Shown here piece by piece: positions 29,814-40,611 of a stretch of 64,000 nucleotides of DNA. The position numbers and the translations under genes are program-made. Each line of letters starts with the position of its first letter. Within the stretch, counting starts at the first letter, position 1. Under the pieces are notes generated by a model, which saw only the letters and a program-made list of their open reading frames with translations, did no database searches and had not been told where the DNA came from. Source of the stretch: Pascua guehoae (lineage: Eukaryota; Basidiomycota; Tremellomycetes; Trichosporonales; Trichosporonaceae); NCBI GenBank assembly GCA_001600415.1, contig BCJX01000005.1, forward strand, positions 1,654,405-1,718,404. Direction: 5' to 3'.

Positions 29814-31235
29814 TTAGGCAAGCGCCGCCGCCATCGCCGCGCCAATGATCGCGGCAAGCGAAATCGAAGCCGACGCATACGCGTTGGCGGTCTGTGAGGC
29901 CGCGTCAGGAGCTGTATCTGAATTCGTTGACGGGGGGGCAGGTACTCACGGGAGGGGGCGAGGGGGGGGCAGGGTTGGGGGCGGAGGGGTTGGGAGCGGA
30001 GGGGTTAGGCGCAGCGGGGTTGGGAGCAGACGGGTTGGGAGCAGACGGGTTGGGAGACGCAGGGTTGGGAGCGGACGGGTTGGGCGCGGATGGGTTAGGC
30101 GCAGCGGGGTTGGGGGCCGAGGGGTTGGGGGCCGAGGGGTTGGGGGCCGCGGGGGGCGAGGGGTTGGGTGCCGAGGGGTCAGCGTCGGGCGCGGCACTGA
30201 CCATCAGCCACCTGCCACACACTACCGCGGTCTGTCAGGCACTCACGCGGCGAGCGAGTTTGCGCCTTCGGGCACGCCGCCACAAATGGCGGCGAGGGCC
30301 GCGAGGGCATCGTCGGCGTCGCTCGTGGACAGGACGCCGTTGTCGAGGACGCACTCGAGGCAGGTGGGGGCCGTGTTGAAGTTGTCCTTCTGCCGGTTAG
30401 CGGGGGGCCAGCAATTTGGCGTCCGTTGTGGCGGCCCAGCCACGAGTGCACGAGTCCGAGTGCACAGTACAGTGGTACAGTGGCCGCCAGACCAATGCGT
30501 TGCGCCACACCCATCCCATAAGACTTGTGGCATATTGCAAGGCGGAAGATGAGAGGCTTTGGGTCAAGCATACCTGAGGCAGCCGGGAGGCAGTCGCAAC
30601 CTTTCTGACCGTCACTGTAGTAGTGTTCTATTGATTCCGGCACTGGGATCTACGCACAGGCTCGGAACGCCATCCGCAGCTCGGTCCTGTCGCGGGTACG
30701 TGTCGCGCGCACGTCACGCCTATCCCGCACGGGCCCCCGGGACGTCGATGGTGGGTTGTCCCGACAAGAAGACGGCCACTACCCCACCAAGACACGTCCC
30801 GGCCCTTGGAACACCACAGCCCATTCCCAACCGACACCACCCCACGCCCCGCTAGCGTTACTCACAGTGCAGAACGACTGGCACTTTGCGAGGTCGTCGA
30901 TGCACCCTTCGTAGATGCTGACAAACGGCGCACAGTCGGCCGTGCACGCGGACGGGATCAGGTCGACAACATTGACCTGGCGCGCAGCGAGGGCGGGGTG
31001 CGCCGGGGTGGCCATGGCCGAGACTGCGTGTCAGCAACTGTACAAGGTAGTCGTTCGGTGCAGATTGTCGAGGGCATGGTGAGGACTGTGGCGTGCGGCA
31101 GCGACCGCAGCGACGACAGTGACCTCAGCAACGACAGCGACGACAGCGACCGCAGCTCCAGGCCGTGTCCCATGCAAAGGTCGAGGTACAGAGCGACTCA
31201 CCCGCAGCGAGGAGCAGGACGACACCAGCGAGCAT
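29814..31235 (-). CDS. Secreted Cys-rich GPI-anchored protein with Asn/Pro repeats
   Basis: Exons 31202-31235, 30866-31023, 30247-30389, 29950-30196 and 29814-29891 are phase-consistent and give 219 aa. A signal peptide (MLAGVVLLLAAVSAMA) is split by intron 1. A Cys-rich domain follows (CTADCAPF, YEGC, KCQSFC, CLEC, ICGG), resembling basidiomycete secreted proteins with paired Cys spacing but without the full CFEM pattern. Then come 13-14 tandem units of the type SAPNP/AAPNP. The tail (SISLAAIIGAAMAAALA) is a GPI signal. Without splicing of the last intron the frame would end at NEFRYSS with no anchor, so alternative splicing could yield a secreted form. The 476-nt intron 30390-30865 contains a frame reading GCDCLPAAS that might be a missed exon. 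Confidence 0.8.
29955..30170. repeat. 15-bp coding minisatellite (Ser/Ala-Ala-Pro-Asn-Pro)
   Basis: Thirteen to fourteen tandem 15-bp units of the form GGGTTGGG(A/C)GC(G/A)GA(C/G)G on the plus strand, in frame in the GPI protein. Confidence 0.9.
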
Positions 31236-32069
31236 TGTAAGATAGAGAGCGTGTGTGCTGGGCGCAGCGTCGAACAAGAAGGAACAAAAAAAAAGGTGTC
31301 CACGGGTGCTGAACAGAGTGCAGTGCAGGCGGGTCCCTCGTCCTTTGTCCTTCGTCCTTATATACTGCACCCAACCCCGCCGACCCGCCGACGGTCGCCG
31401 ACGGTCCCACCCCACTATTATGCATCCTTCTTGTTCCGTGAGCACGGACCTCGGATATCTCGGTATCAGTCGCACGGCGCGCATGCGTACCGCGGTACGC
31501 GGCACGCGCGGCTGTGCGCCTCGCTAACCCCGCTGAAGGCCCTCCTTTGCATGCGTGTTGGGAGGCGAGCAATCGAGCAATGCCCGTTCCGATGAGATGG
31601 GCGCCGCACTCCTTGCGGGGGTGGAGCGAGCGGACGAGGGGGCCAAGGCCGTGGAGGCTCCGCCACACGAGGGAGGCCGGCAGAGCCTCTGGGCATCGGG
31701 TGCTGAGCGGAGCCTGGTTTGTCATGTTTGCCAACGGGAGAGCGTGGGTTGAGCGTGACGTCCGCACATTTCCAGTCGACTGGATTGAACGTCGTCTGAG
31801 GCGTCGTGTTTGTGCGTTGTGTTGCGGGTCGTGTCGTGCACGTGGGCGTGTTGTCCCCAGTCAGTTCCCCAGTCAGTTCCCAGTCAGTTCCCAGTCAGTT
31901 CCCCAGGCATCGCCCGCATCATGTCAACATGTGTCAGAGGCGTCCTACGCCGACTGCAGACACACGGCAGGATAGCATGCATGCTGGGTATCCAGGCCGG
32001 TACAAGTATACACACCAATGCACAACATACAACAATGCACAACCCTACACGCACACACATGATACGCCG
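31236..32069. other. Intergenic with 11-bp repeats
   Basis: It includes the GPI-gene promoter, which runs into a TATATA near 31359. Further right is the CAGTTCCCAGT repeat. No gene is supported. Confidence 0.5.
31858..31904. repeat. CAGTTCCC(C)AGT tandem repeat
   Basis: Four head-to-tail copies of an 11-12 bp unit. Confidence 0.9.
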
Positions 32070-32675
32070 TTATTTTCCACGCACAAGGACGTACCCCTCC
32101 CTGCCGTCGACCTGCCACCCCTGGTCGGCGAGGGCCTTTGCGACCTTGGGCTGTTGGACTCTTGCCCATGTTGGTGGTGGTGGTGGTGATGAAAGAGGTT
32201 AGGTGGAGAGGTGTTGGGTTGCTGTCGTGATATTGATGGTGGTGTGGAGAGCCGGTAGAATTTAAAAGGCAGCCCGACATTTCTTCATTGGCGTGGCTGG
32301 TGAAGAGACAAGTGTGATAAAGATGCAAGGTGCCGCACGAGAAGACTGCTTGTGTCTTTTGGGTGAATGGGGCAAGAGAGGAGGATGACGCAGAGAAAGA
32401 GAGGAGAGAGAGAGAACAGAGAAGAGAGATGAATGACGAGCAAACAACCACTCGGGCGCGTGTCCTGTTGCTGTTGATCCTGTTGAACGTCATCTCGAGA
32501 TACAGCAATAATGCTTGGCAGGCAGCCGTTCGGTTGACTTTGGTGTTCGACTTACGTAAAACTTGTCATTTGGTTCCGCTCCTGTGCCCCACAGTGTGAC
32601 GTCGCACGTTCCGGCTCTGTCGGGGAATGAGATGACTTCACGACCGCGCCGCAGGTGGCGGTGGCGGCCGGCCAT
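32070..32675 (-). CDS. Putative small spliced gene of unknown function
   Basis: Exon 32556-32675 encodes 40 residues from ATG (MAGRHRHL to EPNDKFY) and ends at a consensus GTAAGT donor. Exon 32070-32150 begins after CCAACAG and encodes PKVAKALADQGWQVD to LVRGK and a stop. Both are phase 0 and together give 66 aa. The text shows coding-like residue and codon use, with no low complexity. The 405-nt intron between them is long and CT-rich and could hold another exon. An alternative start (MGKSPTAQ) at about 32176 is in another frame. The gene would be divergent from the ABC transporter with a promoter of about 154 bp. I do not recognise the protein. Confidence 0.4.
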
Positions 32676-32829
32676 CCTGTAAGTACCACCAACCCCCACA
32701 TGTGGACATCCTTCCTCTGATCCTCCATCGACATCCACATCTAGTACATCCACATCCCCACCTATACAACTCCCCCGCAACACCCTCGCACTCCCCCACC
32801 ACCCACCTCTGTGCCAGCAGGGCACCACC

Positions 32830-35800
32830 ATGCGCTATCCTCTGGCCGCCCTCTTGTCGGCCGCCACCGTGCTCGCGTCCGAGCGCGCGGGGTATGGCGC
32901 CATTTCGGCCCGCGGCGGCGCGAGCCCCGAACTCCTCGATCTGCGCGGGGGCGGTACGACGCCCGCGGCGCCGGCGTGGAATTCGAGCTTGGTGAGTTTG
33001 TGTGCGCGATGGGGTCATGTTATGGTGGCGCACAATGGCCGTTGTCTTGGTGCCTTCGTGTCTTATCGTCCCGAGCTTCGGGTGGAGCCTGGCACGGGCC
33101 AGGTCGAGGTCACCACCAGCCACTAACCGAGCAGATACCCCCGCGCAAGCCGCCGCCCAAGGACGACTGCCCGCCGTGCTTCAACTGCCTTCTCCCGGCG
33201 TTTACGTGTGGGCAGTTTGGAGAGTGTAACCAGTACGACGGGCAGTGTCGCTGTCCCCCGGGCTTTGGCGGCCAGGACTGCCTGACGCCGCGTGAGTGGA
33301 TACAAGAGCAAGGGTGCAGGACATGCTGACGCGTTTCCAGTGTGTGGCGCGCTGAGCGATGGCGACCAGCGGTATCCCCGTCCCGACGGCGAGCTGTGTA
33401 ACTGCAAGGATGGGTGGGGTGGTATCAACTGTAATGGTAAGTAGCCAGGCGTGCTAGCGAACCATGGTCGGGTGGCGGCTCCATCGGTGGCTGGAAACGC
33501 GCTCATCGCCGGCTGTGTTTGCCACCACGTCAGCCACGTGAGATGGGGAAGGATGCTAACGCCGCGCTCAGTGTGCAAGGACGACCGCGCGTGCAAGGGC
33601 TTCAAGCTCCGCAACCCCGTGTCCGGCATGGTCGACGGTGACGACAACGACGAGGACGAGATCCCCCTCGTCTGCTACAAGGGTGGAGTTGCCATTGAGC
33701 AAAACTTCCAGATGTGCGATGTGACCAACCGCAAGATTATCGACACAATCCCCGACAACAAGCCGCCGCAGGTCACGTTTAGCTGCTCCAACGGCGGGCC
33801 GTCGAGCAACTCGTCCCTGTTCACCCCCAGCTTTGGACTCGGCTCGCTCGCGCCCGAAGAGTTGGGAACGTGCAACTTTCAGTTCTGGGTCGACCGCATC
33901 GAGTCCTTCTACTGCGCGCTCGACGGGTGCTCGTGGGAGGCACGGGACAATGCTGGTGAGCGGGATGCTGAGCTCGTTACACCTCTGTGTGTGGCTAACA
34001 TGTAGGCACGAATGAGACGCACTACCGCTGCGATAAGATTGAATGTGCCTGCGTCCCCGGCCGCTTCCTCTGCGGCGAGAACGGCAGCGTTAGTGAGTAG
34101 CTACACCGCCATGTTGAACCAACCAGAGCTAACGCCAGACATTGACGACTTCCTCAGCGAAGAGGTCAAGGGCCCCGGAAGCTTCAACTGTGTCGCCGGA
34201 AAAGGGTGCACGTTTGAAGAGCCCGCAATGAACCAGCTCATCAATGACATCTTTGGCGACCCTGCCATCTTCCTTGACTGCGACTCGGGCGAGTGCCTGC
34301 ACCACACCCAGGTCCCTGGCTACATTCCTCCCGCCGTTCCAGACAACTCCAAGGTCGTCGCGCTCAGCGCTGCATTCGCAGTCACCATCTTCCTGGGAGC
34401 CTGTCTCCGTAGGTGTAACCTCGAGCGAGCCACTCTAACTCCCCACAGTCTTCTGGTACAATGGCCAGTCTAGCAAGCACTCTGACAGCCTCGGCGGCAT
34501 CAAGCTCCCCGAGGACGAGGCTGCAAAGCTCATGACGGACCACGTACCGGCCACTCTCCACTTTAACAACATCTCGTACACGCTGCCATCGACTCAGCCT
34601 GTCCTGTCGCATGTGACTGGGACAGTGAGGCCCGGCGAGGTCTTGGCCATCATGGGCGCGTCTGGTGCGGGCAAGTCGACCCTCCTGGATATTCTCGCAC
34701 GCAAGGCCAAGACGGGCAAAGTCACTGGCGAAATGTACGTCAACGGAACGGAGCTCGACAATGCGACCTTCCGCAGGATCATTGGCTACGTCGACCAGGA
34801 GGACACTCTCTTGCCGACTCTGACCGTGTACGAGACGGTCCTGTTCTCGGCCCTGCTCCGTCTTCCGCGCGAAATGAGCTACGAGGCAAAGGTCTACCGC
34901 ACCCTCGAGACGATGAACGAGCTCGGCATCCTGGGGATCAAGGACTCGCGGATCGGAGAGAGTGGCAAGCGCTCGATTTCCGGTGGCGAGAAGCGCCGCG
35001 TCTCCATCGCCTGCGAGCTTGTCACAAGCCCGTCCATCCTGTTCCTCGACGAGCCGACGTCTGGCCTCGACTCGTACAATGCGTACAATGTCATTGACGC
35101 GCTCAAGACGCTCGCACGTCAGTTTAACCGCACCGTCATCTTCACCATCCACCAGCCCCAGTCCAACATTGTCGCCCTCTTTGATCGCCTTCTTGTCCTT
35201 GCCAAGGGCCACGTCGTGTTTGCCGGTGAGGCGTCCAAGGCGCAGGCTCACTTTGAGGCCAACGGCTACCCGTGCCCGCCAGGCTACAACATTGCCGACT
35301 ATATCATTGACCTCACGGTTGAGGCAGCTGGTGACCACCGCAAGATGACCGGCAGTGCGGCACCAACCCCCGCACCGCCGAGCACCAGTGCGAGCACGAG
35401 CCGCGGCGGCAACGGCGTGTCCGACGTCGAGATTGGCCTTGTTCGCCGTGACCAGTTGGTAGGTGAGGCCGACAGCGTCTCTGCGCTTGACGTTATCGTG
35501 CCAGCAGGCATCAAGGCCAAGGCCTCACGTGTGCTTGGGGCATTTAGCGGCTCGGCCTCCCCACGTCCCGGCGACCGTGTGCCCACTATCCCCGAAGAGC
35601 TCGCCGCGCTCGTCCTAGCGTGCCGTGCCAGCGACGGGGCCAAGATTGTCGAGGCAGAGATCCACCGCATCGAGTCGGGCGAGGCGCCAGACGGCGGTGT
35701 TGAGCGCGATGTTGAAGAGGAAATCGGCCTCATGAGGGGATACCAAAAGGCGACATTCTGGACCCAGTTCCGTCTGCTCAGCGGCCGCGCGTTCAAGAAC

Positions 35801-36715
35801 CTCTACCGCAACCCGCTCCTCATGGCCACCCACTATGCCGTGGCCGTCATCGTGGCGCTGCTCTGTGGCTTCTTCTTCTACCACGTCACGAACGACATTC
35901 CCGGGTTCCAGAACCGCCTCGGTCTCTTCCTCTTCATCCTCAGCCTGTTTGGCTTCTCGACCCTGTCGTCGTTGGGCATCTTTGCCAACGAGCGCATGAT
36001 CTTTATGCGCGAGCGGTGAGTCTAGACTGCACGTCTGGGTATGATAGCACATGCTGACCCTTCAGTGCCAATGGATACTACGCGCCTGGGGCCTACTTCC
36101 TCTCAAAGGTCATTTTCGACATTATCCCTCTGCGCGTCATTCCGCCATTTGTCCTCGGATCGATTGTCTATGGATTGGCCGGTCTGAACCCTGTCGTCTC
36201 GTCCTTCTGGAAGTTTATCATGATCCTCGTCCTCTTCAACCTGGCCGCAGCGTCCATCATCCTCTTCCTCTCGGTCGCCGTCGCCGACAGCGGTGTCGCC
36301 AACCTCCTTGGCTCGCTCGTCATGCTCTACAAGTGAGTTGAGCGCCACCCCACACCTCAACTGACACACAGCCTCCTCTTTGCCGGTCTGCTCATGAACT
36401 ATGACCGCGTCCCCAACGGCCTCAAGTGGATGCAGACGCTGTCCTTTTTCCACGCGGCCTACGAGGCCCTCCTCGTCAACGAGCTCCGGTACCTCCAGCT
36501 CATCGAGCACAAGTTTGGCCTCGACATCCAGGTCCCCAGTGCAACCAGTGAGTTGGGGAGTGCTGAAAACCAGCTCACACACAGTCCTCTCGTCGTTTGG
36601 ATTCCACGCCCAGGCATTCTGGTACCCCGACACGGCCCTCCTCGTGGTCGTGTTTGGCTTCTTCATCGTCGCGAGCTATGTCGTCCTCGAGCTGTTTGTC
36701 AAGGAGCGCCGCTAG
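32830..36715 (+). CDS. ADP1: ABCG half-transporter with N-terminal EGF-like ectodomain (Adp1 type)
   Basis: Ten exons: 32830-32991, 33135-33291, 33341-33436, 33572-33955, 34006-34092, 34139-34408, 34449-36015, 36066-36332, 36372-36547, 36585-36715. All phases fit, giving 1098 aa. A signal peptide is followed by a Cys-rich EGF-like ectodomain ([25 protein letters not shown]). A transmembrane helix ([21 protein letters not shown]) comes next. The ABC domain has Walker [10 protein letters not shown], signature SGGEKRR, Walker [12 protein letters not shown] and H-loop FTIHQP. An acidic/Pro-rich linker then leads to an ABC2 membrane domain with about six helices. This order matches yeast Adp1 (YCR011C), an ABCG member of unknown substrate. 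Such half-transporters act as dimers. The six 5' introns fall in the ectodomain, while the NBD and linker lie in one 1.57-kb exon. Confidence 0.95.
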
Positions 36716-36970
36716 AGCCGTACAGTCTACCCTACCCCTATCAATATTTTCATTCCCGACATGCATGCTGGTGCCTTTTGAGACTGAACCGGGACGGGAC
36801 GGCGGGGAAGTCTCTCAAGATGATTATCTGCTCCAAACGCCCCCCACCCCGCCAGTCACGCTCGCTTCACAGGTGCATCAAGTCATCCACAATCCCAGCA
36901 AGAAATACTGACTATACATGCTATACAGGTGACGGAGGTATCATTGTTCTACTTCTGACAGGGCCACTTG

Positions 36971-39483
36971 CTACTTGTTGAAGATCTTTGTCAGCCTCCG
37001 GCCGAGGATGGACCCCTGGCGCTTTGGCTTTTCCACGACCGTCTCGTCCTTTTGGTCGTAGGCCGTATCTATGGGACCGAGGAGGAGCTGCATGTCAGGA
37101 CTGCACAAACAAGAGTCGTGGAGGGACGTGTCGTACGACTGCTAGCTCGCCGTGGGTAGGTTGGGAGTCAGACTCGACGGAGCAGCGCCCGCCCGAGGAC
37201 AGACGATGCTACTGGCATTCGTTGGCCTGGCATTTGCTCTGCAGCCCTGGCCCCACCACGCGGCCTTTGACAGCGTCGCCAGAGCGGCTGCGCCTCGCAC
37301 CTGATCACGCCTCGGCCCACACTCGTACTCACCTTACACAGCCACTCTTCACGCGAGAGCGGACTGCGCGTCTTCTCCATCCACTCGCGCGCCTCGAGCT
37401 CGTAGCGCGAGGTGCAGTCGACCAGGCTGCCGACCTTTGGGTCCTCGTCGAGGTCGGAGAGGAACTGTTGGGCGCCGTAGTCGTCGCCGACTTGGGCGAA
37501 TTCTGCCGTTAGCGGGGGACAAAGGCAGGATTGGAGAGCTAGCCCGTTGCGGAGAGCAAGGCACAGGACACGTCAACGGGGTTGCCGACGTCAGTCGACT
37601 CGCAGGTATCAGGCCGACGCCAGTCCTTGCAGAAACCACCGCCCCAGTCACTACTCACGGTACGAGACGGCATCGCGGCCATAGCGCGTCCTTGCGAGCT
37701 CGCGGTCCGTCTTGAGAATCACGTCGTAGATGGTATTCTTCGGCTCGCCCTGGGGCGCGCCGTCGGTAATGGCCACGACGACGAGGGGTTTGTGGAGCTT
37801 GCCCCGTGCGGCGTCGCGGGCAAACGGCTGCAGAATCTTGTTGCGCAGCTGCGTGCCCAACCGCGTGTCGTACAGATAGCGCACCTGGCCCAGGAGTGCC
37901 ATGACACTCGCTTCCGTCGTGAGGTTTTGGCCCTTGAGGGGCGAGTTGATAAACTCGACGTCGATGCCGTCGTCGTCAAACAGCGACGTCACGTAGGATA
38001 CTTGTCGCAGGATCCTGACTGTCAGACTCGCGACAAGTATTTGTTACTAGTGGCCAGACTCACTCGTGCAGCTGGTGGATGCGCGCACCGCCCTCCATGC
38101 GTTCCATCGACGACGAGTCGTCGACAAAGATGACAATGTCGAAGAGGGCGAGTTTGACCTGGGGTATTAGCTGTTGTCCCGTGTTCGCTGCGGCTTGGCT
38201 TCCTGGTGTCCCCGAGTGTATGTTCAGTACCATTCCAGCATCCCAAACCCCACTCAGCATTACCCTTCCCCACTCTGCTGTGCCACTCGGGTACCAGGCA
38301 GCACCGCTCGACCACCGCACTCCCACTCAATTCCTCGGCACGCTCCAGCACCCTTCACCACCCCTCACCCCTCAGCACCCCTCAGCACCCCTCAGCACCC
38401 CTCAGCACCCCNNNNNNNNNNNNNNNNNNNNNNNNNNNNNNNNNNNNNNNNNNNNNNNNNNNNNNNNNNNNNNNNNNNNNNNNNNNNNNNNNNNNNNNNN
38501 NNNNNNNNNNNNNNNNNNNNNNNNNNNNNNNNNNNNNNNNNNNNNNNNNNNNNNNNNNNNNNNNNNNNNNNNNNNNNNNNNNNNNNNNNNNNNNNNNNNN
38601 NNNNNNNNNNNNNNNNNNNNNNNNNNNNNNNNNNNNNNNNNNNNNNNNNNNNNNNNNNNNNNNNNNNNNNNCCCCCCCCTCCCTCACCCACACCGCCACC
38701 CACCACCGCACCCACCCTTCCACGGCACTCACCAACTTGACGGCCTTGTCGAGCGGAATGTGCCATCGGGCAGCGACATCCTGGATCGCGCCCGACTCGG
38801 CGACGCGCACGGCAATGTCCCGCAGGCTGTCCGTGTCGGGGTAGAAGGCGCGGATGTTTTGCTGTGGGGTATGTCAGCTAGTCTGGGGTTGAGGGGGTGA
38901 GGGGAAGGGCGGGGGGAGGGAGGTTAAAGAGGGGGAGGGGGAGGGGGAGGGGGGGAGAGCCATCAGAGCTCCGAGCCAGAGTCGCGAGCTAGAGTCCGGT
39001 GCCAGTCTCGAGCCAGCCAGAGTCTCGAGCCAGCCGCCGGAGTCCCGAGGCCAAGTCCGAGTCCAAGTCCCAGCAAAGTCCGACTCCCAGCCCAGTCCCA
39101 GTCCCAGTCCCAGTCCCAGTCCCAGTCCAAGGCCGAGTCCAAGTCCAAGTCTAAGTCCAAGTCCAAACCCTTTTCTCCAAAACCGAACCCGCCCGAGTCC
39201 CGACTTGGACGACCGGACGACCACCCCCGAGCCACTCACATCCTGGACACACCACTCGAGCTCGCGCATGAGCGTCTGCGAATTGACAACGACGGGCGGC
39301 ACGCCCGCGGGCGCCGCGTACCCCGAGTACCCCGACCCGCTGGGCTGGCCCTGGCCGTACCCGTACTCGGCGGGCGGGGGCACCGGCGGCGCCTTGCCGT
39401 GGGCGTATGCGGGGGGTGGGCCGGCGGGGGGTCTGGGCGTCAGTTGCGGGAGTGGTGGTTGAGACGGGTGCTTACTTGTACAT
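36971..39483 (-). CDS. von Willebrand factor A (VWA) domain protein
   Basis: Seven exons: 39476-39483, 39240-39432, 38733-38861, 38064-38158, 37659-38014, 37333-37502, 36971-37087, giving 355 aa. Exon 1 has only eight coding bases (MYK with a split codon). An N-terminal Pro/Gly/Tyr-rich region (about 1-50) is followed by a helical segment, then the VWA fold starting [23 protein letters not shown] is the metal-ion-dependent adhesion site (DxSxS), and [10 protein letters not shown] supplies the later MIDAS Asp. The basic C-terminus is [16 protein letters not shown]. Fungal cytosolic VWA proteins of this kind are usually uncharacterised and likely act in protein complexes. The sequence gap lies within intron 38159-38732, so the protein appears complete. 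Confidence 0.9.
38367..38411. repeat. CCCCTCAGCA tandem repeat at the gap edge
   Basis: About four to five perfect 10-bp copies run directly into the unknown bases, so the gap is probably an unresolved tandem array. Confidence 0.9.
38412..38671. other. Assembly gap (260 N)
   Basis: Unknown bases, flanked left by the CCCCTCAGCA array and right by a C-rich run. Confidence 1.
39057..39165. repeat. AGTCCC/AGTCCA hexanucleotide repeat in VWA-gene intron
   Basis: About 15 copies of (A/G)AGTCC(A/C)-type units, within the intron 38862-39239. Confidence 0.9.
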
Positions 39484-39970
39484 CTTGTTTGTTGTTTGTT
39501 GTCGTTGTTTGTCGTTGTTGTTTGTTGTGGATGTTGTGATGTTGTCTTGGAGGATGGATTGACGCGATAGATGGAAGAGTGGCAAGGACAGAACAGTGTC
39601 GGTCATCTGCATGTGCACCAGAGTCTTCTTAACCCCCGGCGCACCATCTCCGCAGCCGTCGACCGAAGTGGACGCATGTGGAGGCGGTGTTGACAAGCCG
39701 GCAGCCGTCATTGCGGAACCAAATCCCTGCACCCCGCACATGCCAAGACTTGTCCCTCTGGGGTCATAACCGACAGTGCCGAGCGTAGCCGAGATGGGGG
39801 ATCCGATATCGGAGAATGCACGTGATGCGGCTCTGACGCGCACCCACTGCATAATGTGCGTCATGGCAGGATGCGGTTGCAAACTCTCCTGCTGACCTGC
39901 TACTGACGAGGCGGTGCCACCTGAGCTGACCTCTGCATGTGGGCCTCTAGCGGGGCAGAAAAAGGGTAAA
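39484..39970. other. 5' flank of VWA gene
   Basis: The first 60 bp are a TTGTTTG/TTGTCG repeat, i.e. a CAA-rich 5' leader in the transcribed strand. The rest up to the tRNA shows nothing recognisable. Confidence 0.6.
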
Positions 39971-40060
39971 CTGTCCCACACAGGCTTGAACTGTGGACCT
40001 TTCGATGTTGAATGGTGGTCATTTAACAGTCGAATGCTCTACCTACTGAGCCATAGGACA
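39971..40060 (-). tRNA. tRNA-Asn (anticodon GTT), copy 3, with 17-nt intron
   Basis: The mature sequence is identical to the copies at 1.6 and 2.0 kb. The intron differs from copy 1 by only two bases. A T5 run follows the 3' end on the minus strand. Confidence 0.95.
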
Positions 40061-40611
40061 TCTACGTTAATGAAATAGTGGTTTGAGTAGGGTGTTACCT
40101 TGCCGCGGTGTTGTGACAGGTGCAAGTGGTGGGGCCATGGACAGAAGTGTTCGCGTCTGCAGCGCAGCTGCATGACCCCAACTGCGAGCTTTCATGTCAT
40201 TGCAACGGTGCGGCGTGTGGTAGACTCAAGTGTACGGGTGACCAGCGTTACCACGCTGTGCTCTCATGGCCAACAAGGCAGCAACCTGTGTGCCATGACT
40301 GAACGACGTCCTCACTGTCAGAAGGTTGAAGGGGTGAGTTGAGAAGCGATTGCAGAGTTGGGAGTGAGAAAGGGACGAGATAACGACGTGCCGTGTTATC
40401 GGGTAGTACGTCATCAACGTGACCTGACTTGACGCAACGCGGCTTGTTGACAGACTATACAATTCAGTAGCAGTACTACCAACTCCTTCATGCAACTAGA
40501 CGATTCTGACGTCACTACTCCAACCGTCATCCACTTCCTGTCCGTGGCAGCGACACGCGGCGAGCTACTCGACAGCGACGGCATCACAGAGCCGACGGGC
40601 ATCACAGAGCG
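40061..40611. other. Gene-less stretch upstream of the uridine kinase
   Basis: It includes the kinase promoter. A GACGGCATCACAGAGC-type duplication occurs just before the start (about 40575-40612). No other gene is seen. Confidence 0.5.
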
